Positions 12,346 to 27,352 of a stretch of DNA of 64,000 nt are shown here, one piece after another. Below the pieces are notes generated by a model. That model was not told the DNA's origin. It saw only the letters and a list, made by a program, of their open reading frames with translations, and did no database searches. Numbering within the stretch: the stretch's first letter is position 1; each line of letters starts with the position of its first letter. The translations under genes and the position numbers were made by a program. Source of the DNA: Inia geoffrensis (lineage: Eukaryota > Chordata > Mammalia > Artiodactyla > Iniidae); assembly GCA_036417435.1 (NCBI GenBank), contig CM070903.1, forward strand, positions 58,132,001 to 58,196,000. The letters are read 5' to 3'.

Positions 12346-12989
12346 TCACTTATTCTTATCTGAAGAAAACCATATCTTTGAAAATAAACCACCCAACCCC
12401 AGGAATCAATTTTCATCTAACATTACTCATATTTAAGGGAGTACCAAGGATGACATAAACATTCTCTCTAAGGCTGACCTTGCATTTCAAAACTTATTAA
12501 GTAATGGTAAATGTCACAGTGTGTCTTGAGAGAAGAATGCCAAATTTTCTCATTTAACATCAGTATTTAAATTATAATTTCTTGGTAATGAAATTCCATC
12601 TGGAATTTCATGAGCAAATGATTGCTATCCTGAAGACCTTTTCCCATCCTCTTTTAGATCCATCTTGTCACTTTGATCCCTACTTAAACAAAAACAGGAA
12701 GGAGAAAAAGAAAAATGGAGAAATTAAATAACATAAAATAAAATCATATCTGTTATTACCCTTAAAATTAAATTCTGGCTCTGATGCTGTGCCGCAACCA
12801 CTAGCACTGTTTTACATTATATATTAAATGTGTTTAGACCCTTCATCAGAAAAGAAATAATTCTCTGTAATATAAATTCTTCCTGAAAGCTGTTCTTTAT
12901 GATGTGTCTAGATGTGGCTCTGTGAATTTATCCTACTGTGAGCTTATAAACTTCTTAAATGTGTAGATTGTTTTTATTATTTTTTAAAA
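12346..12989. other. Unassigned AT-rich sequence, no gene seen
   Basis: No gene or repeat family was recognised in this stretch. Confidence 0.45.
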
Positions 12990-13740
12990 TATTTTTTCTA
13001 CCCTTTTGTCTCATCTTCTTCTGAGATCTTGTGAGCATGATGGTATGTTTCATGATGTCACACAGGGCTCTGAGACTCTCATTTTTCCTTCACTCTTTTT
13101 TCTTTCCATTCCTCTATATGGATAGTCTCAGTTGACTATTTTCAAGTTTGCTGATTCCTTTGCTTGCTGAAATCTGCTATTGAGTTCCTCTACTGAATTC
13201 TTTATTTTAGTCACTATATTTTCAACTTCAGAATTCCTAGTTGGTTGTTTTCCATAATTTGTACATTTTTATTGATATTCTATATTTAAGAATAAATTAT
13301 TCTCCTACTTTCATTTAGTTCTTTAGACATGGATTCCATTAGTTCTTTGAACATATTTTAAGTAGATTATTTAAAGTCTAGGCCAGTAAGTCCAACTTCC
13401 AGGCTTCACCAGGTACAGTTTCTAGTGTTTGCTTTATTCCTTGTGAATGGACCTTACTTTCTTGTTTCTTTGTATGTCTCATAATTTTTTTTGTTCAAAA
13501 GTGGACATTTTAAATAATATAATGTGGTAACTATGGAAATCAAATTCTCCCCCTCCCCCTAGTTTGTTATTCTTTATTTAGTGACTTTTCTGAACAATTC
13601 TGTAGTCTGTATTCTTTTTCATGCATAGCCACTGAAAACATTATTTCTCTGTCTCCATTCAGTCTTTAAAATTGCAGTCCTTTTCAAACTCATGCTAACC
13701 AGTTTCATGATATTCTACAAGATGTCATACATGGACCCCT
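12990..13740 (-). mobile_element. Ancient L1 fragment (ORF1 and upstream region)
   Basis: The plus strand reads as the reverse complement of an old L1 ORF1. It has a polypyrimidine-rich coiled-coil stretch, 'tttagttctttagacatgg', 'gttctttgaacatatttta', then the 5'UTR-like 'cataattttttttgttcaaa'. No frame is preserved. It is an ancient L1M-type relic. Confidence 0.65.
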
Positions 13741-13924
13741 ACAGTCAGACAGTCATTCGTGAGTCATTCTGTCCCGGGAAGCTGCTATCTCCATTGTTTC
13801 TCAGTTGAGACAGAGGCTGAGTCTTATTTCTGATGAATCCATCATATCCTCATAGAGTAGACACAAGGGAAATGTGCCCTTGACTCCCCAGTCAAAATTG
13901 GAACTACATTCTGTAATATAATTT

Positions 13925-14202
13925 AGCAGTCTTCAACATGGGCAATGCATAATTTCTGTGAGGGAAATAGCCTAGGATACACTCCCTGTACTCATACATG
14001 CACAACCCGCCCCCCTCCCAGGGGTGCCAGAAATGCTACATTTATTACAATTGATAAAATTACTCCAATATGTCACTATCAGCCCAAGACCATTGTTTAC
14101 ATTAGGGTTCACTCTTGGTGTTGTACATTCTATGGGTATAACATGTGTATAATGATGAGTATCCACAATTATAGTACCATAAAGAATAGTTTCACTGCCT
14201 TA
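13925..14202 (-). mobile_element. Ancient L1 3' end, part 1 (continues at 19911)
   Basis: 'agggttcactcttggtgttg' and 'tacattctatgggtataaca' belong to an old L1 3' region read in reverse. It breaks at 'aaaatcctct', where the younger plus-strand L1 has inserted, and resumes at 19911 with the expected continuation ('ctctatgaactcatccctct'). Confidence 0.7.
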
Positions 14203-14217
14203 AAAATCCTCTATTCT

Positions 14218-14883
14218 GTGGGGACCTTCAAGATGGCAGAGGAGTAAGAGATGGAGATCACCTTCCTCCCCATAAATGTATCAAAAATACATCTACATGT
14301 GGAGCAACTCCTACAGAACACCCAGTGAACACTGGCAGAAGACCTCAGACTTCCCAAAAGGCAAGAAAATCCCCACGTACCTGGCCGTGTGGCTGACAGG
14401 GTCTTGGTGCTCCAGCCAGGTGTCAGGCCTGAACCTCTGAGGTAGGAGAGCTGACTCCAGGACATTGGACCACCAGAGATCTCCTGGCCCCATGTAATGT
14501 CAATAGGTGAGAGCTCTCCCAGAGATCTCCATCACAGCACTAAGACCCAGCTCCACCCAAGAGCCAGCAAACTCCAGTGCTGGGCACCCCATGCCAAACA
14601 ACTAGCAAGACAGGAACACAACCCCACCCATTAGCAGAGAGGCTTCCTAAAATCATACTAAGTTCAGAGACACCCTAAAACACACCACTGGATGTGGCCC
14701 AGCCCACCAGAAACCCAAGATCCAGTCCCAACCACCAGAACACAGGCACTAGTCCCGTCCACCAGGAAGCCTACACAACCCACTGAACCAACCTCACCCA
14801 CTGGGGGCAGACACCAAAAACAACTGGAACTATGAACCTGCAGCCTGAGAAAAGTAGACCCCAATCACAGTAAGTTAAACAAA
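14218..14883 (+). promoter_or_regulatory. L1 5'UTR, short form
   Basis: The first roughly 155 bp match the 5' end of the complete minus-strand L1 (44400-44566). The remainder matches that element's 3'-most 5'UTR (42766-43240). The CpG-rich middle of about 1.15 kb is missing. It would have held the internal pol II promoter. The lack may be a deletion in this copy or a subfamily trait. Confidence 0.75.
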
Positions 14884-16120
14884 ATGATAAGACACAGAAA
14901 TATGCAGCACATGAAGGAGCAAGGTAAAAACCCACCAGACCAAACAAATGAAGAGGAAATAGGCAGTCTACCTGAAAAATAATTCAGAATTGGACTTCTG
15001 TGGTGATGCAGTGGTTAAGAATCCTCCTGCCAATGCAGGGGACATGGGTTCGAGCCCTGGTGCAGAGCAACTAAGCCCGTGCACCACAACTACTGAGCCT
15101 GCACTCTAGAGCCCATGAGCCACAACTAATATGCCCGTGTGCCACAACTACTGAAGCCCGTGTGCCTAGAGACTGTGCTCTTCAACAAGAGAAGCCACCA
15201 TAATGAGAAGCCCTTGCACCACAACAAAGAGTAGCTCCTGCTCTCAGCAACTAGAGAAAATATGCGTGCAGCAGCAAAGACCCAGTGCAGCCAAAAATTA
15301 AATAAATTAATAAATAAATTTAAAAAATATTCAGAAAAATGATAGTAAAGGTGATACAAAATATTGGAAATAGAATGGAGAAAATACAAGAAACGTTTCA
15401 CAAGGACCTAGAAGAACTAAAGAGCAAACAAACAATGATGAACAACAAAATAAATGAAATTAAAAATTCGCTAGAAGGAATCAATAGCAGAATAACTGAG
15501 GCAGAAGAACAGATAAGTGGCCTGGAAGATAAAATAGTGGAAATAACTGCTGCAGAGCAGAGTAAAGAAAAAAGAATGAAAAGAATTGAAGACAGTCTCA
15601 GAGAAATCTGGGACAACATTAAATGCATCAACATTGGAATTATAGGGGTCCCAGAATAAGAAGAGAAAAAGAAAGGGTCTCAGAAAATATTTGATGAGAT
15701 TACAGCTGAGAACTTCCCTAACATGGGAAAGGAAATAGTCAAGTCCAGGAAGCACAGAGAATCCCATACAGGATAAATCCAAGGAGAAACATGCCAAGAC
15801 ACATATTAATCAAACTTTCAAAAATTAAATACAAAGAAAAAATATTAAAAGCAGCAAGGTAAAAGCAACAAATAACATACAAGGGAATCCCCATAAGGTT
15901 AACAGAGCTTCTTTCAGCAGAAACTCTGCAAGCCAGAAGGGAGTGGCAGGACATATTTAAAATGAGGAAAGGGAAAATCCTACAACCAAGATTACTGTAC
16001 CCAACAAGGATCACATTCATATTCAAAGGAGAAATTAAAACCTATACAGACAAGCAAAAGTTAAGAGAATTCAGCACCACCAAACCAGCTTTACAACAAA
16101 TGCTAAAGGAACTTCTCTAG
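14884..16120 (+). pseudogene. L1 ORF1 pseudogene interrupted by a SINE
   Basis: ORF1p is the RNA-binding trimeric chaperone of the L1 ribonucleoprotein. The N-terminal part (14884-14990) is cut by the SINE at 14991-15326. Reading resumes with a coiled-coil segment in 15339-15659 (E/K/I-rich heptads: 'NSLEGINSRITEAEEQISGL'). A stop after 'IIGVPE' (15657-15659), a lost base pattern near 15740 and a stop at 15861 break the RRM-like and C-terminal parts. The normal end 'LLKELL'-equivalent is at 16103-16120. Not translatable as one protein. Confidence 0.85.
14991..15326 (+). mobile_element. Long CHR-type SINE inside L1 ORF1
   Basis: tRNA-like head ('ggtgatgcagtggttaagaa', B box 'ggttcgagccc'), degenerate 'ccacaactactgagcc' units and a TAAA tail. 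It lacks about 40 bp after the B box compared with the copy at 4350. A diverged duplication of the target ('aataattcagaa' before, 'aaatattcagaa' after) flanks it. It landed in L1 ORF1 after that L1 was in place, which orders the two events. Confidence 0.85.
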
Positions 16121-16178
16121 GTAGGAAACACAAGACAAGGAAAAGACCTACAAAAACAAACACAAAACAATTAAGAAA

Positions 16179-19100
16179 ATGGGAATAGGAACATACATAT
16201 CAATAATTACCTTAAATGTAAATGGATTAAATGCTCCAACCAAAAGACATAGACTGGCTGAATGGATACAAAAACAAGACCCATACATATGCTGTCTACA
16301 AGAGACCCATTTCAGACCTAGGGACACATACAGACTGAAAGTGAGGGGATGGAAAAAGATATTCCATGCAAATGCAAATCAAAAGAAAGCTGGAGTAGCA
16401 ATTCTCATATCAAACAAAATAGATTTTAAAATAAAGACTATTAAAAGAGAAAAAGAAGGACACTACATAATGATCGAGGGATCAATCCAAGAAAAGGTAT
16501 AACAATTGTAAATATTTATGCATCCAACATAGGAGCACCTCAGTACATAAGGAAAATACTAACAGCCATAAAAGGAGGAATTAACAGTAAAACAATAATA
16601 GTAGGGGACTTTAACACCCCATTTTCACCAATGAACAGATCATCCAAAATGAAAATAAATAAGGAAACACAAGCTTTAAATGACACGTTAAATAAGATGG
16701 ACTTAATTGATATTTATAGGACATTCTTTCCAAAAACAAGAGAATACACTTTCTTCTCAAGTGCTCATGGAACATTCTCCAGGGTAGATCATATCCTGGG
16801 TCACAAATCAAGCTGTGGTAAATTTCAGAAAATTGAAATCATATCAAGTATCTTTTCCAACCACAATGCTATGAGACTAGATATCAATTACAGGAACAAA
16901 ACTGTAAAAAATACAAATACATGGAGGCTAAACAATATGCTACTAAGTAACCAAGAGGTCACTGAAGAAATCAAAGAGGGAATCAAAAAATACCTAGAAA
17001 CAAATGACACTGAAAACACAGCGACCCAAAACCTATGGAATGCAGCAAAAACAGTTCTAAGAGGGAAGTTTATAGCAATATAATCCTACCTCAAGAAAAA
17101 AGAAAAATCTCATGTAAACAACCTAACCTTACGCCTACAGCAATTAGAGAAAGAATAACAACAAAAAGAAAACCCAAACTTAACAGAAGAAAGAAATCAG
17201 AAAGATCAGATCAGAAATAAATGAAAAAGAAATGAAGGAAACTACAGCAAAGATCAATAAAACTAAAAGCTGGTTCTTTAAGAAGATAAACAAAATTGAT
17301 AAACCATGAGCCAGACTCATCAAGAAAAAAAGGGAGAAGACTCAGATCAACAGAATTAGAATTGAAAAAGGAGAAGTAATAACTGACACTGCAGAAATAT
17401 AACGGATCATGAGAGATTACTACAAGCAACCATACCATTTCCACTAAGATCAGGAAGAAGACAAGATTGCCCACTCTTACCACTATTATTCAACATAGTT
17501 TTGGAAGTTTTAGCCACAGCAATCAGACTAAAAAAAACAGAAATAAAAGGACTCCAAATAGGAAAAGAAGAAGTAAAGCTGTTACTGTTTGCAGATGACA
17601 TGATACTATACATAGAGAATCCTAAAGATGCTACCAGAAAGCTACTAGAGCTAGGTAATGAATTTGGTAAAGTAGCTGGATAAAAAAATCAATGCACAGA
17701 ATCTCTTGCATCCCTATACACTAATGATGAAAAATCTGAAAGATAAGGAAAAACCCCCATTTACCATTGCAACAAAAAGAATAAAATACCTAGGGATAAA
17801 CCTGCCTAAGGAGACGAAACTCTATGCAGAAAACTATAAGACACTGATGAAAGAAATTAAAGATGATACAAACAGATGGAGAGATATACCATGTTCTTGG
17901 ATTGGAAGAACAACATTGTGAAAATGACTATACTACCCAAAGCAATTTACAGATTCAGTGCAATCCCTATCAAACTACCAATGGCATTTTTCACAGAGCT
18001 AGAACCAAAAATTTCACAATTTGTATGGAAACACAAAAGACCCTGAATAGCCAGAGCAATCTTGAGAAAGAAAAACAGAGCTGGAGGAATCAGGCTCCCT
18101 GACTTCAGACTATACTACAAAGCTACAGTAATCAAGACAGCATGGTACTGGCACAAACAGAGAAATATAGATCAATGGAACAGGAATGAAAGCCCAGAGA
18201 TAAACACATGCACATATGGTCCCCTTATCTTTGATAAAGGAGGCAAGAATACACAATGGAGAAAAGACGGCCTCTTCAATAAGTGATGCTGGGAAAACTG
18301 GACAGCTACATATAAAAGAATGAAATTAAAATGCACCCTAACACCATACACAAAAATAAACTCCAAATGGATTAAAGACCTAAATATAAGGCCAGGTACT
18401 ATAAACTCTTAGAGGAAAACATAGGCAAACACTCTATGACATAAATCACAGCAAGATCCTTTTTGACCCACCTCCTAGAGAAATGGAAATAAAAACAAAA
18501 ATAAACAAATGGGACCTAATGAAACCTAAAAGCTTTTGTACAGCAAAGGAAAACATAAACAAGATGAAAAGACAACCCTCAGAATGGGAGAAAATATTTG
18601 CAAATGAAGCAACTGACAAAGGATTAATCTCCAAAATGTACAGGCAACTCATGCAGCTCAATATCAAAAAAGCAAACAACCGAATCCAAAAATGGGCAGA
18701 AGAACTAAATAGACATTTCTCCAAAGAAGATATACAGATTGCCAACAAACACATGAAAGGATGCTCAACATCAGTAATCATTAGAGAAATGCAAGTCAAA
18801 ACCACAATGAAGTATCACCTCACACCAGTCAGAATGGCCATCATTAAAAAATCTACAAACAATAAATGCTGGAGTGAGTGTGGAGAAAAGGGAACCCTCT
18901 TGCACTGTTGGTGGGAATGTAAATTGATACAGCCACTGTAGAGAACAGTATGGAGGTTCCTTAAAATCTAAAAATAGAACTACCATATGACCCAGCAATC
19001 CCACTACTGGGCATATACCCTGAGAAAATAATAATTCAAAAAGAGAAATGTACTGCAATGTTCACTGAAGCACTATTCACAATAGCCAGGCCATGGAAGC

Positions 19101-19299
19101 AAACCTAAGTGTCCATCGACAGATGAATGGATAAAGAAGATGTGGCACATATATACAGTGGAATATTATTCAGCCATAAAAAGAAACGAAATTGAGTTAT
19201 TTGTAGTGAGGTGGTTGGACCTAGAGGTGGTCATACAGAGTGAAGTAAGTCAGAAAGAGAAAAACAAATACCGTATGCTAACATGTATATGGAATCTAA
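16179..19299 (+). pseudogene. L1 ORF2 pseudogene with 700-bp RT deletion
   Basis: ORF2p is the endonuclease/reverse transcriptase of L1. The endonuclease start is readable (16179-16502: '[10 protein letters not shown]', 'CCLQETHF') and stops early at 16500. A second frame at 16631-17083 keeps '[11 protein letters not shown]' but has 'SNHNA' in place of the SDHNA catalytic box. At about 17430 the frame jumps from the 'MRDYYKQ' region to the '[12 protein letters not shown]'-like region, removing roughly residues 414-645. The FADD active-site box survives at 17581-17612. Multiple stops follow to the C-terminus. Confidence 0.88.
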
Positions 19300-19312
19300 A
19301 AAACAAAATGGA

Positions 19313-19505
19313 GGCTTCCCTGGTGGCGCAGTGGTTGAGAGTCCGCCTACCGATGCAGGGGGAACACAGGTTCATGCCCCGGTTCGGGAGGATCCTATGT
19401 GCCGCGGAGCAGCTAGGCCCGTGAGCCATGGCCGCTGAGCCTGCGCGTCCGGAGCCTGTGCTCCTCAACGGGAGAGGCCACAACAGTGAGAGGCCCGCAT
19501 ACCGC

Positions 19506-19533
<28 letters not shown>
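19313..19533 (+). mobile_element. Short CHR-type SINE in an L1 3'UTR
   Basis: Complete head, body and a long A tail (about 28 A). It sits just after the L1 ORF2 stop. The L1 sequence 'caaaatgg' is interrupted and 'aaaatgg' resumes after the tail, so the duplication is short and A-rich. Confidence 0.88.
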
Positions 19534-19536
<3 letters not shown>

Positions 19537-19910
19537 TTCTGATGAACCTAGGGATGGGACAGGAATAAGGATGCAGACATAGAGAGTGAACTTGAGGACA
19601 TGGGGAGGAGGAAGGGTAAGCTGGAACGAAGTGAGAGAGTAGCATTGTCTTATATACACTACCAAATGTAAAACAGGTAGCTAGTGGGAAGCAGCTGCAT
19701 TAGCACAGGGAGAACAGCTCGATGCTTTGTGACCACCTAGAGGGGTGGGATAGGGAGGGTGGGAGGGAGGTGCAAGAGGGAGGGCGTATGGGGGCATATG
19801 TATACATATAGCTGATTCACTTTGTTGTACAGAAGAAATAACACAACATTGTAAAGCAATTATACTCCAATAAAAATGTTTAAAAAAATGTTTTTTAAAT
19901 CCTCTGTTCT

Positions 19911-21322
19911 CTATGAACTCATCCCTCTCTCCTGCATAATCAGTGGACATAACTAATCTTTTGTCTCCATAGTTTTGCCTTATCCAGAATGTCAAATAAT
20001 TGGAGTCATACAGTAACCTTTCAGTTTGGCATCTTTCACTCAGCAATATGCATTTAAGATTCCTTCCATGTCTTTTCATGATTTGATAGCTCATTTCTTT
20101 TTAGTGCTGAATAATATCCTATTCCCTAAATGTACCACAGCTTATTTATCTGCTCATTCACTAAAGGACATCTTGCTTGCTTCCAAATTTTGACAATTAT
20201 GAATAAAGCTGGTATAAATAGCCATATTAGGTTTGTTTCAATTTATATGGGTAAACACCAAAGAATATGATTTCTGGGTCATATGGTAAGATTATGTTTA
20301 GTTTTGTAAGAAACCATCAAACTGCCTTCCAAAGTGATGGTAACATTTTGAATTCCTACCAGCAGGGAATGAGAGTTCCTGTTGCTCTATACACTCAACA
20401 GCATTTAGTGTTGTCAGTGTTCTAAATTTGGCCATTTTAATAAATGCATAGTCGTATCTCATTATTTTAATTTTCAATTCCCTGATGATATCTTTTTTGC
20501 CATCTGTATATCTTCTTTGATGATGGGCCCTTTGCCCATTTTTTAACCAGGTTTTTTATTTTTTTGTTGTTGAGCTTTAAGAGTTTTGTTATATATTGGA
20601 TAAGTTCTTTTTCAGGTGTTTCTTTTGCAAATATTTTCTCCCAGTTCTTGGCTTGTCATTTAATTCTCATGACATTGTCTTTCCTAGAGCAGAGGTCTTT
20701 AATTTTAATGAAGTCTAGCTTATCAAATATTTCTGTCATGTATCATGCCTTTGGTATTTTATCTAAAAAGTCACAGCCATACCCATAGTCATCTAGGTTT
20801 CCTAATATGTTACCTTGCAGAAATTTTATAGCTTTGTGCTTTACCTTTAGGTCTATGAACCATTTGGAGTTACTTTTGTGAAAAGTGTAATACTATTGCT
20901 AGATTTTTTTTTCTTTTTTTTTGCCTTGTGGATGTTCAGTTTTCCAGCACTGTTTATTGGAGAGGCTATCTTTGCTCCATCGTATTGTTTTTGCTCCTTC
21001 ATTAAAAATCAGTTGACTTGGGCTTCCCTGGTGGCGCAGTGGTTGAGAGTCCACCTGCCGATGCAGGGGACACGGGTTTGTGCCCCGGTCCAGGAGGATC
21101 CCACATGCCGCGGAGCAGCTGGGCCCGTGAGCCATGGCTGCTGAGCCTGTGCGTCCGGAGCCTGTGCTCCACAACAGGAGAGGCCACAACAGTGAGAGGC
21201 CCGCGTACCACAAAAAAAAGAAAAAAAAAAAATCAGTTGACTTTAGTTATGTGGTTAAATGTCTGGGCTCTTTATTCTGTTTCATTGATCTATTTATCTA
21301 TTCTTTCTTTTATGGTTTCATG
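19911..21322 (-). mobile_element. Ancient L1 3' half, part 2
   Basis: Continues the 13925-14202 piece. The plus strand shows 'gtctccatagttttgcctta', 'aataaagctggtataaatag', 'tcaaactgccttccaaagtg' and 'gcaaatattttctcccagtt', a minus-strand L1M-type 3'UTR and ORF2 C-terminus. It is interrupted by a SINE at 21020-21227. It stops near 21322, where a second L1 copy begins at an overlapping part of ORF2. Confidence 0.75.
21020..21227 (+). mobile_element. Short CHR-type SINE
   Basis: Full head and body with an A tail broken by one G. A perfect duplication 'aaaaatcagttgactt' lies at 21004-21019 and 21228-21243. It inserted into an ancient minus-strand L1. Confidence 0.92.
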
Positions 21323-24325
<3,003 letters not shown>

Positions 24326-25699
24326 GACCCATGTGTTATTTAGAAATTGTTTGACTTTTATCCTTCTAAATTTGTTAAGAGGTTTTTTTTAAGGCCCAGA
24401 ATGTTATCATTGTCTGTCTTGGTAAATGTTCCATGTGAGCTTGAGAAGAATGTATATTGTGCTGTTGTTGGATAAATAGTTTATAGATGTTAATTATATC
24501 TAGTTGATTGATGGTACCACTGAGTTCAAATCTGTACATACTGATTTTTGCCTGCAGGATCTGTCCATTTCTGATAGATTCAATGGATATCTTGTAAACA
24601 GCATATAGTTAGTTAGATCTTGTTTTTTTGATTGACTCCAAAAATCACTCTTTTAATTAGTGTATTTAGACAATTGACATGTAAGGTATTCATTGATGTA
24701 TTTAGATGAATATCTACCATATTTGTTACTGTTTTATATTTGTTACTCTTGTTCTGTATTCTTATTTTTGTCTTCCATACTTTTTGTCCTTTGTGGTTTT
24801 AATTGTGCTTTTTATATTTCATTTTCTCTCCTTTTTTAGCATATCAATTATACCTTTCTTAAACCTTTTTTACTGGTTGTCCTAGAGTTTGCAATATACA
24901 TTCACAACTAATCCAAGTTCACTTTCAGATAACACTATACCGCTCATGGGTACCTATTCCTTACAACAATAAAATATTCTCAATTCCTCTACCATCCTTT
25001 GCATCATACTGTAATTCAACTTACTTTTACCAAAATAAATATATGTATATAATATAGTATAAAAGTATATACACATATACAGAGGGAAGAAGGGAATAGA
25101 ATATATCATTGCTGCTATTATTTGAAGCAAATTGTTATCAATTAAAATGAGAAAAATAAAAGTTTTATTTTACCTTCACATATTTATTCTCTAATGCTTT
25201 TACTTTATGTAGATTCAAGCTTCTAACCCAATATTTCCTTCCTCTGAAGAACATCTTTGAACATTTCTTGCAAGGCAGGTTTACTGGCAACAAATTCTTT
25301 CAATTTTTGTTCAAGAAACTCTTTACTTCTCCATCACTTTGGAAGGATAATTTCACAGGGTACAGAATTCTAGGTTAGTGGTTTTTTTCTCTCAACACTT
25401 TAAAGATTTTACTCCGCTCTGCTCTTGCTTGCATGGTTTTGAGGAGAAGTCGAATGTACTCCTTTGTTCCACTATAGGTGTGGGGTTTTTTTCCTTTTGC
25501 TTCTCTCAAAATTTTATCTTTATCTTTTATTTTTTGAGATTTCAATATGACATGTCTAGATATAGTTTTTATTGAAATTTATCCTGCTTCATGTTCCCTC
25601 AGCTTCCTGATCTGTTCATTATTGCTTCAAATATTACTGGTTTTTTTCCCCTCACTTCTCCTCTGGTATTTTCTATATGCATATTTTATGCTTTGTAGT
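24326..25699 (-). mobile_element. Ancient L1 fragment, part 1 (ORF2 N-terminus to ORF1)
   Basis: The plus strand opens with 'gacccatgtgttatttagaa', from the endonuclease-proximal part of ORF2 read in reverse. It passes the inter-ORF region and enters ORF1 near 25260. The younger L1 at 25712 interrupts it, and the sequence resumes at 27353. Confidence 0.65.
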
Positions 25700-25711
25700 T
25701 GTTCCACAGTT

Positions 25712-27340
25712 TTTTTTTTTAAAAAACATCTTTATTGGAGTATAGTTGCTTTACAATGGTGTGTTAGTTTCTGCTTTATAACAAAGTGAATCAGTTATAC
25801 ATATACATATATCCCCATATCTCTTCCCTCTTGCATCTCCCTCCCTCCCACCCTCCCTATCCCACCCCTCTAGGTGGTCACAAAGCACCGAGCTGATCTC
25901 CCTGTGCTATGCAGCTGCTTCCCACTAGCTATCTATTTTACATTTGGTAGTGTATATATGTCCATGCCACGCTCTCACTTTGTCACAGCTTACCCTTCCC
26001 CCTCCCCATATCCTCAAGTCCATTCTCTAATAGGTCTGTGTCTTTATTCCCGTCTTACCCCTAGGTTCTTCATGACCTATTTTTTTTTTTCTTAGATTCC
26101 ATACATATGTGTTAGCATACAGTATTTGTTTTTCTCTTTCTGACTTACGTCACTCTGTATGACAGACTCTAGGTCCATCCACCTCACTACAAATAACTCA
26201 ATTTCGTTTCTTTTTATGGCTGAGTAATATTCCATTGCATATATATGCCACATCTTCTTTATCCATTCATCAGTTGATGGACACTTAGGTTGCTTTAATG
26301 TCCTGGCTATTGTAAATAGAGCTGCAATGAACATTTTGGTACATGATTCTTTTTGAATTATTGTTTTCTCAGGGTATATGCCCAGTAGTGGGATTGCTGG
26401 GTCATATGGTAATTCTATTTTCAGTTTTTAAGGAACCTCCATACTGTTCTCCATAGTGGCTGTATCAATTTACATTCCCACCAACAGTGCAAGAGTGTTC
26501 CCTTTTCCCCACACCCTCTCCAGCATTTATTTCTAGATTTTTTGATGATGGCCATTCTGACTGGTGTGAGATGATATCTCATTGTAGTTTTGCAATCTTG
26601 AGAACGAAAAATGGAGCTGGAGGAATCAGGCTCCCTGACTTCAGACTATACTACAAAGCTACAGTAATCAAGATGGTATGGTACTGGCACAAAAGCAGAA
26701 ATATAGATCAATGGAACAGGATAGAAAGCCCAGAGATAAACCCACACACATATGGTCACCTTATCTTTGATAAAGGAGGCAAGAATATACAGTGGAGAAA
26801 AGACAGCCTCTTCAATAAATGGTGCTGGGAAAACTGGACAGGTACATGTAAAAGAATGAAATTAGAACACTCCCTAACACCATACACAAAGATAAACTCC
26901 AAATGGATTAATGACCTAAATGTAAGGCCAGACACTATCAAACTCTTAGAGGAAAACATAGGCAGAACTCTATGACATAAATCACAGAAAGATCCTTTTT
27001 GACCCACCTCCTACAGAAATGGAAATAAAAAAAATAAACAAATGGAACCTAATGAAACTTAAAAGGTTTTGCACAGCAAAGGAAACCATAAACAACACCA
27101 AAAGACAACCCTCAGAATGGGAGAAAATATTTGCAAATGAAGCAACTGACAAAGGATTAATCTCCAAAATTTACAAGCAGCTCATTCAGCTCAATATCAA
27201 AAAAACAAACAACCCAATCCCAAAATGGGCAGAAGACCCAAACTGACATTTCTCCAAAGAAGATATACAGATTGTCAACAAACACATGAAAGAATGCTCA
27301 ACATCATTAATCATTAGAGAAATGCAAATCTAAACTACAA
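25712..27340 (-). mobile_element. L1 with 5' inversion (twin-priming product)
   Basis: Left part, 25712 to about 26592: minus-strand L1 3' end beginning with poly(T) and a reversed AATAAA, including 3'UTR and ORF2 C-terminus. Right part, about 26593-27340: the adjacent upstream ORF2 segment in the opposite (plus) orientation. A perfect 12-bp duplication 'tgttccacagtt' lies at 25700-25711 and 27341-27352. The two halves meet at the same consensus point, sharing about 10 bp ('attgtagttt' and its complement). Coding is lost, though the inverted half still reads part of ORF2 (26487-26975). Confidence 0.92.
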
Positions 27341-27352
27341 TGTTCCACAGTT

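Larger units (their letters stand above)
14218..19896 (+). mobile_element. Full-length-bounded L1 (plus strand), internally deleted
   Basis: Starts with an L1-type 5' end ('aagatggcagaggagtaaga') and ends with 'caataaaaatgtttaaaaaa', just past an AATAAA signal. A target-site duplication of about 14 bp flanks it: 'aaatcctctattct' (ending 14217) and 'aaatcctctgttct' (19897-19910), one mismatch. It carries a short 0.67-kb 5'UTR, a broken ORF1 (14884-16120), a broken ORF2 (16179-19299) and two CHR SINEs. It sits inside an older minus-strand L1. The scattered stops and the 700-bp RT deletion show it is long dead, yet its edges are complete. Confidence 0.9.
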
